Shown here in pieces: positions 6,346-13,812 of a stretch of DNA of 15,946 nucleotides. The DNA comes from Spirochaetales bacterium (GTDB lineage: Bacteria; Spirochaetota; Spirochaetia; SZUA-6; DRHE01). The DNA lies in NCBI GenBank assembly GCA_023136785.1, contig JAGLQP010000008.1, forward strand, positions 1 through 15,946, read 5' to 3'. A model generated the notes under the pieces. That model saw only the letters and a list, made by a program, of their open reading frames with translations, was not told where the DNA came from and did no database searches. A program made the translations under genes and the position numbers. Each line of letters begins with the position of its first letter. Position 1 is the first letter of the stretch.

Positions 6346-7719
6346 ATGAATCACAATGAGAAACTCGATCTCAAGATCGATACCATGCTGCTCGATGAGC
6401 TTACCCGCAGCGCGGAGAAGATGAACCGCATCCCCCTCGATCTGTACCAGAAATATTCTGTGAAGCGGGGTCTGCGTAATGAGGACGGCACCGGAGTGCT
6501 CGTCGGCCTGACAGAGATCGGGGACGTGCACGGCTACATCATCGACGAGGGAGAAATCGTACCTGTAGACGGCAGACTCGAGTACCGGGGCATCAACGTC
6601 CATGACATTACGAATGGATTCCAGACGGAGAAGCGCTACGGCTTTGAAGAGGTTTGCTATCTCCTTCTGTTCGGTACTCTGCCCACCCAACAGCAGCTCG
6701 ATCAGTTCAAGTCTTTACTGGGAGAAAACAGGGCGCTTCCGAACGGTTTCACGGAAAACATGATTCTCAAAGCCCCGAGCCGGGAAATCGTAAACAAGCT
6801 GGCCCGCAGCGTCCTGGTTTGCTACTCCTACGATCCCAATCCCGACGACCTCAATCTAACGAACGTTCTGCGCCAGAGTATCGAGCTGATCGCCCGCTTT
6901 CCCACCATGGTGGCCTACGGGTACCAGGCCAAGAGCCACTACTTCGACGGCAAGAGTCTGTTCATTCATCATCCCCAGAAAGACCTCTGCACGGCAGAAA
7001 ATCTGCTGCATTTGATTCGGCCGGACAGCAAATACAGCCGCCTGGAAGCGGAAACCCTGGATCTGGCCCTGGTCCTTCATGCCGAACACGGTGGGGGGAA
7101 CAACTCCACCTTTACCACCCACGTGGTCAGCTCTACCGGCACCGATACTTACTCGGCCATCGCTGCGGCGGTGGGCTCCCTAAAGGGGCCCCTCCACGGC
7201 GGGGCCAACCTCAAAGTGATGGAGATGATGGCGGATATCAAGGACCACGTCAAGGATTGGCAGGATGAGGAGGAGTTGTCCGGTTATCTTGCCAAGATCC
7301 TGCGCAAAGAGACCTTCGACGGCAAAGGTCTCATCTATGGGATCGGCCACGCAGTGTACACACTGTCGGATCCCAGGGCGGTTCTGTTAAAAGCCAAGGC
7401 CAAGGAACTGGCCGAGGCCAAAGGCCGGAGCGAGGAATTCGATCTGTCCGACCGGGTCGCCCGTCTCTCTCCCGGAGTGTTCAAGAAGGAGAAAAACTCC
7501 GACAAGGTGGTTTCGGCGAATGTCGACTTCTACTCCGGCTTCGTCTACGGCATGCTGGATATCCCGAAAGAGCTCTTCACTCCGATCTTCTGTCTCGCCC
7601 GCATTGCCGGATGGTGCGCGCATCGTATCGAGGAGATGATTTCCGGCGGCCGGATCATCCGGCCCGCCTACCGCAGCGTGCTCCACAACAAGGAGTACGT
7701 CCCTGTGCACGAACGATAG
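6346..7719 (+). CDS. gltA: Citrate synthase
   Basis: This enzyme condenses oxaloacetate with acetyl-CoA to citrate at the entry of the TCA cycle, or of its oxidative branch for glutamate. It has 457 residues, with an N-terminal extension longer than in short citrate synthases. The core signatures are YRGINVHDI, LHAEHGGGNNSTF (H245, H248), GSLKGPLHGGAN (H284), GIGHAVYTLSDPRA (H335) and NVDFYSG (D394). H284, H335 and D394 match the His-His-Asp catalytic triad. The gene has its own promoter and a leader inverted repeat, so it is probably a single-gene unit. It converges on mfd with 15 bp between stop codons and no visible terminator. A 2-methylcitrate synthase is a less likely alternative, because no propionate genes lie nearby. 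Confidence 0.93.
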   Translation: MNHNEKLDLKIDTMLLDELTRSAEKMNRIPLDLYQKYSVKRGLRNEDGTGVLVGLTEIGDVHGYIIDEGEIVPVDGRLEYRGINVHDITNGFQTEKRYGFEEVCYLLLFGTLPTQQQLDQFKSLLGENRALPNGFTENMILKAPSREIVNKLARSVLVCYSYDPNPDDLNLTNVLRQSIELIARFPTMVAYGYQAKSHYFDGKSLFIHHPQKDLCTAENLLHLIRPDSKYSRLEAETLDLALVLHAEHGGGNNSTFTTHVVSSTGTDTYSAIAAAVGSLKGPLHGGANLKVMEMMADIKDHVKDWQDEEELSGYLAKILRKETFDGKGLIYGIGHAVYTLSDPRAVLLKAKAKELAEAKGRSEEFDLSDRVARLSPGVFKKEKNSDKVVSANVDFYSGFVYGMLDIPKELFTPIFCLARIAGWCAHRIEEMISGGRIIRPAYRSVLHNKEYVPVHER

Positions 7720-7734
7720 AGACTTCGGGGGGGC

Positions 7735-10700
7735 TTACAGGAGCCGGGACAACCGGTCGCTGATGAACTCGGATTTCTCCTTGAGCCCGACCCGGCCGGT
7801 CTTGATGATCAGACAGTTCGGGCTCTTTGGTTCCAGAGAGACGCTTCCGCCGCTCTCCTTGATCAGGGTCATCACCCGGTCCACGGAAATCTGAGCCAGC
7901 TTTGAAAACTCCACGATCGCCCGTCCGTCCCTCTCCTTCAGAGAGGAGACGTACAGACGACGGCAGATGATCCGAATCTCGGCGATGGCGAACAGGCTTC
8001 GCACATCTTCCGGCATAGGACCAAAGCGGTCCTCCACCTCCCTCTGCAGGGCATCCAGCTCCTCGTAGCCGATCACCGAGGAGATTCTCTTGTACATCTC
8101 CATCTTTTCCATCGGCTCGGGCATGTAGGTGTCGGGAATGTAGCCTGAGTATTGCAGCTCCAGGTATACCTCCGGCGGCTCTTCCTTCTTGGCAACATCG
8201 TCGACTTTGAGCTCGCCGATCGCCACATCCAGGAGGCGTAGGTACATATCCATCCCGACAGCCAGGATATCCCCGTGCTGCTCCCGACCGAGGAGGTTTC
8301 CCGCACCCCGTATCTCCAGATCCTTCAGGGCGATCTTGAATCCGGATCCGAGCTCCGTGAAATCGCTGATGATTCGCAGCCGCTTCATGGCCAGCTCGCT
8401 CACGATCCGTCCCTTGGGATAGAACAGGTAGGCATAGGCGGGCGTATCGGAGCGCCCCACTCTACCCCGCAACTGGTACAACTGGGAGATACCAAACATA
8501 TCGGCTCTGTCGATGATGATGGTATTGACGTTCGGAATGTCCAGGCCGTTTTCAATGATCGTAGTCGACAGAAGCACCTGAACATCCTGGCGGATAAAGC
8601 GGTGCATGACATCTTCCAGCTCCTCTCCCCGCATCTGGCCGTGGGCAATGGCGATATGAACTTCCGGGATCAGACGGGTCAGGAAGCTTTCCACCCGGGG
8701 GATCGTCTGCACCCGGTTATGGAGGTAATATACCTGGCCGCCCCGGTCGATCTCCTGCCGAACGGCTCGGGTGATGAGCACCTCGTCGAACTCCTGGATG
8801 AAGGTCTCGATCGGGTAGCGGTTTTGAGGCGGCGTGTTGATGATCGACATGTCCCGTATCTTCATCAGCGCCATATGCAATGTCCTGGGAATGGGTGTGG
8901 CGGTCAGGGTGAGGCAATCCACAGAGGTCTTCAGTTCCTTCAGCCGCTCTTTGTCCTTGACGCCGAAGCGTTGTTCCTCGTCCACGATCATCAAGCCGAG
9001 ATTCTTCAGCTGAACATCCCGCTGCAGAAGCCGATGCGTACCGATCACGATATCCGTACCTCCTTCGGTCAAGGAACCGAGGATACGCTTCTGCCGTGCC
9101 GGCTTGATGAAACGGGAGAGCATTTCTATTGAAACGGGATAACCTGTAAAACGCTCCCGGAAAGTCTCGAAGTGCTGCTCGGCCAGAATCGTCGTGGGGG
9201 CCAGGAAAGCGACCTGCTTGCCCCCCATCACCGCCTTGAAAGCCGAACGCAGGGCGACCTCGGTCTTGCCGTAGCCCACGTCGCCGCAGATCAGTCGATC
9301 CATCGGCCGGGGACCCTCCATATCGGTCTTGACCTCCTCGATGGCCCGGAGCTGATCTTCCGTTTCCTGGTAGGGAAAACGCGCTTCGAACTCGCTCTGC
9401 CAATCCGTGTCCGGAGGAAAGACGAATCCCTTGACCGTACTGCGCGCCGAGTACAGCGACACCAGCCGTTTCGCCATCTCCTCCACCGAGCGCCGCACCC
9501 GCTCCTTCTTTCTCTGCCAGCCCCTACCTCCCAATTTATCGAGCTTGGGACGTTTGCCCTCATGACCGATGTACGCTTGAATCAGGTTGACCTGCTCGAT
9601 CGGCAGAAAGACCTTCTCGCCGTCGTCGTACTCCAGACAGATATAGTCACGCTCGTGGCCCGCCGCCTTGATCCGTTCAATCCCGTTGAACTGCCCGATT
9701 CCGTACTGCAGATGAACAACGTAGTCTCCCGGGCTCAAATCCACAAAGGAGTCGATGGCCCGACTCTTTGCCGTGGCCACGGAGCGGGGAATACGCCGTT
9801 TGCGACCAAATATTTCATTCTCCTCTATAACCAGGATCTGCAGGGCGGGCAGAGAGAAGCCTTGGGAGATGCCCTGGGGCAGCACCGTCACCTCCAGGTC
9901 TTTGAAGAGGTGGCCCAGCCGCTGCGCCTGATGAGCGTACTCCGCGAATACGAAAACCGAGTACCCGATATCGAGCAGGTTCTGCAGCTCCTCTTTGAAG
10001 AAACCGAGGTTGCCGAAGAACGAGCGGGGAGGATCGCAGCCCATCTGCACCCGGCCGCTTCCCTCCCCGCCCCCTTTGAGCGAGTGCAGGTTTACGATTC
10101 GGTTGAAGGATGTTACCTGGGTGGAATAATCGAGCAGTATTTGTCGGGGTGGCGGGCGGCAGCTGTCCCGCTTCCCCCCGTCCTGGGCGGCGCCGCTTTT
10201 CCTGTACAACTCGAGATACTCCCGACGCAAGCTCGCCGAGCCCCCGTGAAGTCCTTCCGAGTCAACCGTGAGGAGGAGCGAACCTACGGGCAGGTAGTCC
10301 AGAAGGGAACACCGCTCCTCGGAACAGAGTGGAAAGAGGTACTCGCTGCCGGCTGTATCGGGATTCAGGCGAAGTTGCTCCAGGAACTGCTCGATGTCCG
10401 CCTCGGTTGACCCGGGGCAGCTCTTCCCGAGGTTCATCCGCAACCGCTGCAGGGCTTCCTCGTCAAAGATCACCTCCCGGGTCGGCGGTATCAATGCTCT
10501 CTGCCTGTCCGACACCGATGCCTGCGTGAAGGGCTCAAAATAGCGGATCTGAGTGATTTTGTCGAAATCGAAGATGATCCTCAAGCCCGCGTCGCTGCCG
10601 TAGGAGTAAACATCCACCACCTCTCCCCGGACGGCAAACTCACCCCGCAGACTGACCCGGGGAACCCGCAGATAGCCCAAAGCGGAGAGCCTTTCAGCCA

Positions 10701-11184
10701 ACGGGACGGTATCGATGGTGTCCCCAACAGTTAACGCGATGCCTCTGCCCTCGAACTCCTTCGGATCGGGAACGGGATTGAGCAAAGCCCGCAGGGAGGT
10801 CACTATCAGGGCCCGATCCCCATCCTGGAGCCGGTTGAGCACGTAGGTTCGCTGTCCGTGCACAGCCGGCAACGGGTGCCCCTGCCCGTAGGGAAGGGTT
10901 CCCCACCAGGGGAAGGACAGGACCTCCTGGGCGAACAATTCCAGATCCGCGTAGATTTCTCCGGCCTCCTGTTCCGTCGGCACTACGAGGACGGTACAGC
11001 CCTGCACCTCTCGAGACAGTGTGGCCGCAAGGAAGGCGATAAACCCACCCTGCACACCTTCCACCTCGACCGGGAACAGCTCTTCCCGAACCCGCCGGCG
11101 CAGTTCGTTTGAGGGCGTGTAGGAGCTTAGGCTTTCGGAAAGATAATCTGTAAAGGAATCGATGCTCAGGCGTACACCTTCCAT
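7735..11184 (-). CDS. mfd: Transcription-repair coupling factor Mfd
   Basis: An ATP-driven DNA translocase that removes RNA polymerase stalled at lesions and recruits UvrA. It has 1149 residues, about the usual length. The UvrB-like N-terminal module has FPWWGTLPYG and VRGEVVDVYSYGSD and lacks a working Walker A, as expected. The RNA-polymerase-interaction (CarD-like) domain starts near 483 (GDYVVHLQYGIGQFNGIERI, then FLPIEQVNLIQ). The motor has GDVGYGKTEVAL (Lys640), DEEQRFG (735-741), TATPIPRTL, YYLHNRVQT, ENGLDIPNVNTIIIDRAD and YQLRGRVGRS. The C-terminal domain has PEPMEKMEMYKRI. The frame is open to 11298, but ATG 11184 gives the family-like N-terminus (MEGVRLSIDSF) and sits just after a candidate promoter; the ribosome site is weak. 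It is transcribed toward gltA and diverges from the secreted-protein gene. Long antisense frames inside it are shadows. Confidence 0.96.
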   Translation of the reverse strand: MEGVRLSIDSFTDYLSESLSSYTPSNELRRRVREELFPVEVEGVQGGFIAFLAATLSREVQGCTVLVVPTEQEAGEIYADLELFAQEVLSFPWWGTLPYGQGHPLPAVHGQRTYVLNRLQDGDRALIVTSLRALLNPVPDPKEFEGRGIALTVGDTIDTVPLAERLSALGYLRVPRVSLRGEFAVRGEVVDVYSYGSDAGLRIIFDFDKITQIRYFEPFTQASVSDRQRALIPPTREVIFDEEALQRLRMNLGKSCPGSTEADIEQFLEQLRLNPDTAGSEYLFPLCSEERCSLLDYLPVGSLLLTVDSEGLHGGSASLRREYLELYRKSGAAQDGGKRDSCRPPPRQILLDYSTQVTSFNRIVNLHSLKGGGEGSGRVQMGCDPPRSFFGNLGFFKEELQNLLDIGYSVFVFAEYAHQAQRLGHLFKDLEVTVLPQGISQGFSLPALQILVIEENEIFGRKRRIPRSVATAKSRAIDSFVDLSPGDYVVHLQYGIGQFNGIERIKAAGHERDYICLEYDDGEKVFLPIEQVNLIQAYIGHEGKRPKLDKLGGRGWQRKKERVRRSVEEMAKRLVSLYSARSTVKGFVFPPDTDWQSEFEARFPYQETEDQLRAIEEVKTDMEGPRPMDRLICGDVGYGKTEVALRSAFKAVMGGKQVAFLAPTTILAEQHFETFRERFTGYPVSIEMLSRFIKPARQKRILGSLTEGGTDIVIGTHRLLQRDVQLKNLGLMIVDEEQRFGVKDKERLKELKTSVDCLTLTATPIPRTLHMALMKIRDMSIINTPPQNRYPIETFIQEFDEVLITRAVRQEIDRGGQVYYLHNRVQTIPRVESFLTRLIPEVHIAIAHGQMRGEELEDVMHRFIRQDVQVLLSTTIIENGLDIPNVNTIIIDRADMFGISQLYQLRGRVGRSDTPAYAYLFYPKGRIVSELAMKRLRIISDFTELGSGFKIALKDLEIRGAGNLLGREQHGDILAVGMDMYLRLLDVAIGELKVDDVAKKEEPPEVYLELQYSGYIPDTYMPEPMEKMEMYKRISSVIGYEELDALQREVEDRFGPMPEDVRSLFAIAEIRIICRRLYVSSLKERDGRAIVEFSKLAQISVDRVMTLIKESGGSVSLEPKSPNCLIIKTGRVGLKEKSEFISDRLSRLL

Positions 11185-11203
11185 GTTCGTTCGCACTCTC
11201 TCT

Positions 11204-11232
11204 TGTCTAGTTCTCTCACCGCTCTTTGTCAA
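11204..11232 (-). promoter_or_regulatory. Candidate mfd promoter
   Basis: On the minus strand a perfect TTGACA (11232-11227) is followed after 17 bp by TAGACA (11209-11204). The -10 is weak (3 of 6). Transcription would begin near 11197, about 13 nt before the mfd ATG, which leaves little room for a ribosome site. The rest of the 166-bp divergent spacer shows AT-rich stretches but no clear plus-strand promoter. Confidence 0.42.
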
Positions 11233-11350
11233 GTATAGGAGCTCAAGTCCAGCTGAATCGGGTATGCGGGTAAGTCTTAATCGTAATAAATATATCATGG
11301 GATTTACCGAAGATAATAAGGGAACGAGGGAGTATTATCGAGTGGTACCA

Positions 11351-12301
11351 ATGAAGCGAATTGTTTTCCTCCTGCTGCTTGTTTTGATCGCTCAGGAGAG
11401 TTTTTCCGCCGATGCGGAGGGAGTGGATTTTCACATCCGCTTCTACGAAAAGCGTATCTACTATTTGGGTGATAGTGAGCACCCCGTTTCTCTGGAAGCT
11501 GTTCTGACAAACAACTCCAGCCAGACCTTTCGATTCAAGATGGCGGAGAATCGTATGTTCAATTTCGATTTTGAGGTGACTACCCCGACGAACATCCTGC
11601 TGGACCACTCTCAAGAGTTCACCAGGTCCCGCACCGCCAATCAGCCCGTGCTCTACAGGGAGATCAGTCTTGAACCGGGGGAAAAGTACGGTGTCGTGGT
11701 CTCCCTGGATGAGTTTATTGAAATCCCGAAGGCCGGCCTGTACGCGGTTCAATCCGTGTTCCATCCGGAGCTGAACCTCCGCGGCCCCAGCGGGGCGATC
11801 CGCTCCAACGTCCTGACTCTCAATATCCGTCCGGCAATCGTCTTTGAAGAAGAGCGGGCCATGATAGAAGCGGAGACGGGGAAACTCATCCGGAGGCAGC
11901 CCCTGCCACCGGACGAAGTCGTGGATTACATGCTCGGCGCTCGTCAGAAGAGTCAGTGGGAAAAGTTCTTTCTCTATCTCGATCTGGAGAGTCTGTACCT
12001 TAAAGAACCAGGACGCGCTCGGTCCTATCGCCGGATGTCAGAGGAGAACCGTCGGGCCGTACTCGATCGGTACAAGGCACAGCTGCGATCGGAGACCGTG
12101 GATATCGATATCCTCGTGATCCCGGCGACTTATGAAATCGTTCAAACCAGCTATACCCCCTTCGAAGGCCGGGTCACGGTGATCGAAAAATTCCAATACC
12201 GGGACTACGTCGAAGTAAAAAGGTATACCTATTTCCTGGAAAGACGTGATATAATATGGTTGGTTACGGACTACGAAATCGTCAACCTGGGAACGGAATG
12301 A
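11351..12301 (+). CDS. Secreted protein, BsuPI-like N-terminal domain, unknown function
   Basis: A 316-residue protein. The open frame begins at 11162, but ATG 11351 is chosen because it opens a good signal peptide: KR, then IVFLLLLVLIA, then a polar stretch ending SFSADA, with cleavage near residue 19-22. There is no lipobox cysteine. The mature N-terminal half (about 25-160) reads like an Ig-like beta sandwich of the BsuPI/protease-inhibitor type: LTNNSSQTFRFKM, FDFEV, SLEPGEKYGVVV and PKAGLYAVQS. The C-terminal half (about 185-316) begins DEVVDYMLGARQ and ends in alternating strands (VTVIEKFQYRDYVEVKRYTYFLERR), resembling an NTF2-like or lumazine-type cone domain. The protein is probably periplasmic. 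Its stop abuts the start of the PilZ gene, so the two form an operon. The domain calls are by eye and the function is unknown. Confidence 0.75.
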   Translation: MKRIVFLLLLVLIAQESFSADAEGVDFHIRFYEKRIYYLGDSEHPVSLEAVLTNNSSQTFRFKMAENRMFNFDFEVTTPTNILLDHSQEFTRSRTANQPVLYREISLEPGEKYGVVVSLDEFIEIPKAGLYAVQSVFHPELNLRGPSGAIRSNVLTLNIRPAIVFEEERAMIEAETGKLIRRQPLPPDEVVDYMLGARQKSQWEKFFLYLDLESLYLKEPGRARSYRRMSEENRRAVLDRYKAQLRSETVDIDILVIPATYEIVQTSYTPFEGRVTVIEKFQYRDYVEVKRYTYFLERRDIIWLVTDYEIVNLGTE

Positions 12302-13051
12302 ATGAAGCTGCTGGTCGTCGCCCAGCGGGAAGATCTTAAAGACCTAATTGCCTATCACCTCAATCCCATCGGCTTTGAAATCGTCTATTTCAGTGATCCG
12401 GTAAAGGTCATAGACAACATCGATGAACTGGAACCGGATTTGCTCGTGTTCAATGCCGTCGATTTCCCACGGCACTGGAAACCGACCCTGAAGCTCCTGC
12501 GGGAGAAACTCTCCAAAGAGCAGGCCGTATTTGTCATACTCGCCAAAGATCCCCCCTTCGAAGAGGCTGCCAAAGCCACATTCCTAGGCGCCAACGGGAT
12601 CATCGACGCCAATCTGACGGAGAAGCAGCAGATGCAGCGGTTGGAAGAGCTGTACAGACGCTACAGGTCGCTGAAAGACAAACGCAGATTTCATCGTCTG
12701 ATCCCCACCGAGGCGGATAAGCTCAAGCTCATTTTCAGCCATCCCCGGACCTTGGCCGTCGTGACCGGATCCCTTGCTGAAATATCGATCAAGGGAGCGA
12801 GTTTCCGACCCCACGATCCCTCCCTGACCGCGGATCTACGCCGAGACGACCAGCTTCAACACTGCACCTTGCGAGTGGAGGATGAGCAGATAGCGGTAGC
12901 GGCCAGGATCACGCGAAACGGCGAAGACATAGGGCTGCAGTTCAAGTCCTTTGAAACCGGCGGCCATCACAAGCTCTTCGAGTATTTTAAGAATCGATCG
13001 CAACGGGAGCTCAAGACAGCGCTACGTTCCTCCCCCAGGGAAGAAGAATAA
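12302..13051 (+). CDS. Pseudo-receiver plus PilZ domain protein
   Basis: A 249-residue cytosolic protein starting directly after the previous stop. Residues 1-115 follow the response-regulator receiver fold (MKLLVVAQREDLKDLIAYHL, then PDLLVFNAVDFP, FVILAKDPP and FLGANGIIDANLT). The phospho-acceptor position is Asn51, the Thr/Ser position is Ala, and no Lys fills the usual place in IIDANLT, so phosphorylation is unlikely. From about 125 a PilZ domain begins, with KRRFHR (RxxxR at 128-132) and EISIKG (160-165). The latter matches the [D/N]xSxxG c-di-GMP motif except for Glu at the first position. The domain ends around 240 after GLQFKSF. Known PilZ proteins sense c-di-GMP to control motility, secretion or envelope synthesis; which output applies here is not visible. 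The acidic tail ends at TAA with no obvious terminator. Confidence 0.85.
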   Translation: MKLLVVAQREDLKDLIAYHLNPIGFEIVYFSDPVKVIDNIDELEPDLLVFNAVDFPRHWKPTLKLLREKLSKEQAVFVILAKDPPFEEAAKATFLGANGIIDANLTEKQQMQRLEELYRRYRSLKDKRRFHRLIPTEADKLKLIFSHPRTLAVVTGSLAEISIKGASFRPHDPSLTADLRRDDQLQHCTLRVEDEQIAVAARITRNGEDIGLQFKSFETGGHHKLFEYFKNRSQRELKTALRSSPREEE

Positions 13052-13074
13052 GGCTTCAATCGAATCGGTGCGGA

Positions 13075-13296
13075 CTAGTTCAGGAAGCGAGGCGAGTTTG
13101 CCACGGCATAGAGTGGGAAGTGCCGAATAATTTGGGAGCTGCTAAAGTTAAAATATGCTATATCTTCGTATGCTGTGTTTCCGAAGGATTTTATTGTGTA
13201 GGTCTTACCTACCTGGCGCGCGCCCTGAATGATAAGGGGTTTTCGCCGAGAAGAAATCTTCCACCGCTTCAGTTCTACTTCAATATCTCTATTCAT
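13075..13296 (-). pseudogene. Remnant of an AAA ATPase of the DUF4143-associated family
   Basis: A 73-residue frame. It begins with the standard N-terminus of the large AAA_14/DUF4143 ATPase group: MNRDIEVELKRWKISSRRKP, then LIIQGARQVGKT (Walker A), then IKSFGNTAYEDIAYFNF. Intact members run to roughly 400 residues. Here the sequence leaves the family right after YFNF and ends with HFPLYAVANSPRFLN. That tail itself resembles the extreme C-terminus of such proteins (a PLYA-type ending), so I infer an internal deletion joining the two ends. Walker B, the arginine finger and the DUF4143 domain are absent, so it cannot be a working ATPase. It lies in an AT-richer patch between two GC-rich genes and keeps a promoter-like sequence. 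It is probably a decayed, horizontally acquired gene. Confidence 0.7.
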
Positions 13297-13304
13297 ACAG
13301 ATGA

Positions 13305-13333
13305 ATCTTATTTGATTACCGGATCATTGTCCA
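13305..13333 (-). promoter_or_regulatory. Candidate promoter of the AAA remnant
   Basis: On the minus strand TGGACA (13333-13328) and TAAGAT (13310-13305) are 17 bp apart. Initiation would fall within a few bases of the ATG at 13296, implying a leaderless or very short-leader transcript. No ribosome site is seen before that ATG. Confidence 0.45.
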
Positions 13334-13339
13334 TTTTTT

Positions 13340-13374
13340 CCAGGGAAAAATGTGCAGATATGCACATTTTCTGG
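13340..13374. repeat. Near-perfect hairpin/palindrome with ATGTGCA arms
   Basis: AAAATGTGCA (13347-13356) and TGCACATTTT (13361-13370) are perfect 10-bp arms around GATA. CCAG (13340-13343) and CTGG (13371-13374) extend the pairing past a 3-nt bulge. It sits just upstream of the AAA-remnant promoter and 58 bp past the stop of the small CxxC gene. On the minus strand the stem runs into TTTTT, so it could act as an intrinsic terminator for that gene. Its symmetry also fits an operator for a dimeric repressor. Confidence 0.6.
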
Positions 13375-13427
13375 ACGAATAAAGCTTCACTACATGTGGT
13401 GAGGATCTAACCGCCTGAAAGAGCAGG

Positions 13428-13739
13428 CTACCTCTTGTATCTCTTGATCTGGGACTCGAAGCGTTTCCACGGGTCTGGATGCAGGGAGGCGTGGCGACAG
13501 CCGGGGGCATGTTTTCGGCCCGGTCGATACACGCCCTCCAACAGATCGTCTCTGTGGACCACCTCGAGGTCGATCTTCTTCAGCTGGATGAGCAGGTCCC
13601 GCCGGCGTTCCTTGATGTTCCAGCAGGCCGGGCACACACCGATCGTGGCCAGATCCCGGGTCTTGATCTTGCGTACCCTGACCATAGCCCGTCCTTCAGC
13701 CACGGCGATCTTTCTCGGTTTCGACCGATAGCTTGACAT
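13428..13739 (-). CDS. Small basic protein with CPAC motif, unknown function
   Basis: A 103-residue basic protein. Codon choice (G/C-rich third positions, for example AAG ATC AAG ACC) matches the neighbouring real genes. AAGGGAAG stands 8 nt before the ATG at 13739, supporting it over the internal Met19. The only motif is CPAC at residues 36-39, with later Cys81, His77, His83 and His87 in KHAPGCRHASLH, which could complete a zinc site. The rest is rich in Arg and Lys (KERRRDLL, FESQIKRYKR), suggesting nucleic-acid or ribosome contact. No signal peptide or membrane helix is present. It diverges from trpS, whose proposed -35 overlaps its first codons. I do not recognise the family. Confidence 0.65.
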   Translation of the reverse strand: MSSYRSKPRKIAVAEGRAMVRVRKIKTRDLATIGVCPACWNIKERRRDLLIQLKKIDLEVVHRDDLLEGVYRPGRKHAPGCRHASLHPDPWKRFESQIKRYKR

Positions 13740-13761
13740 TCCCGGTACTTCCCTTTACATA
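13733..13761 (+). promoter_or_regulatory. Candidate trpS promoter
   Basis: A perfect TTGACA (13733-13738) is followed after 17 bp by TACATA (13756-13761). A better -10, TATAGT, lies at 13760-13765, but its 21-bp spacing is too long. The -35 overlaps the start codon of the divergent small gene, so the two promoters share this 70-bp region and may influence each other. Confidence 0.5.
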
Positions 13762-13798
13762 TAGTACGTCTTCGACCCCAGGTCACTAGTACCACAGC

Positions 13799-13812
13799 AG
13801 GAGAGTTATGTG
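13799..13812 (+). promoter_or_regulatory. trpS ribosome site with an overlapping ATG-TGA start-stop
   Basis: AGGAGAG (13799-13805) precedes the trpS GTG at 13810. An ATG at 13808-13810 shares its G with that GTG and is followed at once by TGA (13811-13813), making a minimal start-stop frame competing for the same ribosome site. Confidence 0.6.

Noticed and set aside
9172..10410. 412-residue plus-strand open frame, and others at 8275-9132, lying antisense to mfd
   Set aside because: They mirror a strongly supported mfd gene, show no recognisable motif, and are expected when the sense gene has G/C-rich third positions.
11162..11350. Longer start (ATG 11162 or 11297) for the secreted-protein gene
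   Set aside because: It would place 18-63 residues before an excellent signal peptide, and the 11162 start would overlap the mfd 5' end; neither has a ribosome site.
13120..13410. Plus-strand 96-residue frame antisense to the AAA remnant
   Set aside because: It reads through the palindrome and the minus-strand promoter. The minus strand has the recognisable Walker A protein; this one has nothing.
13413..13428. GCCTG-AAAGAG-CAGGC hairpin at the end of the small CxxC gene
   Set aside because: The stem is only 5 bp with no T-run after it, too weak to call a terminator.
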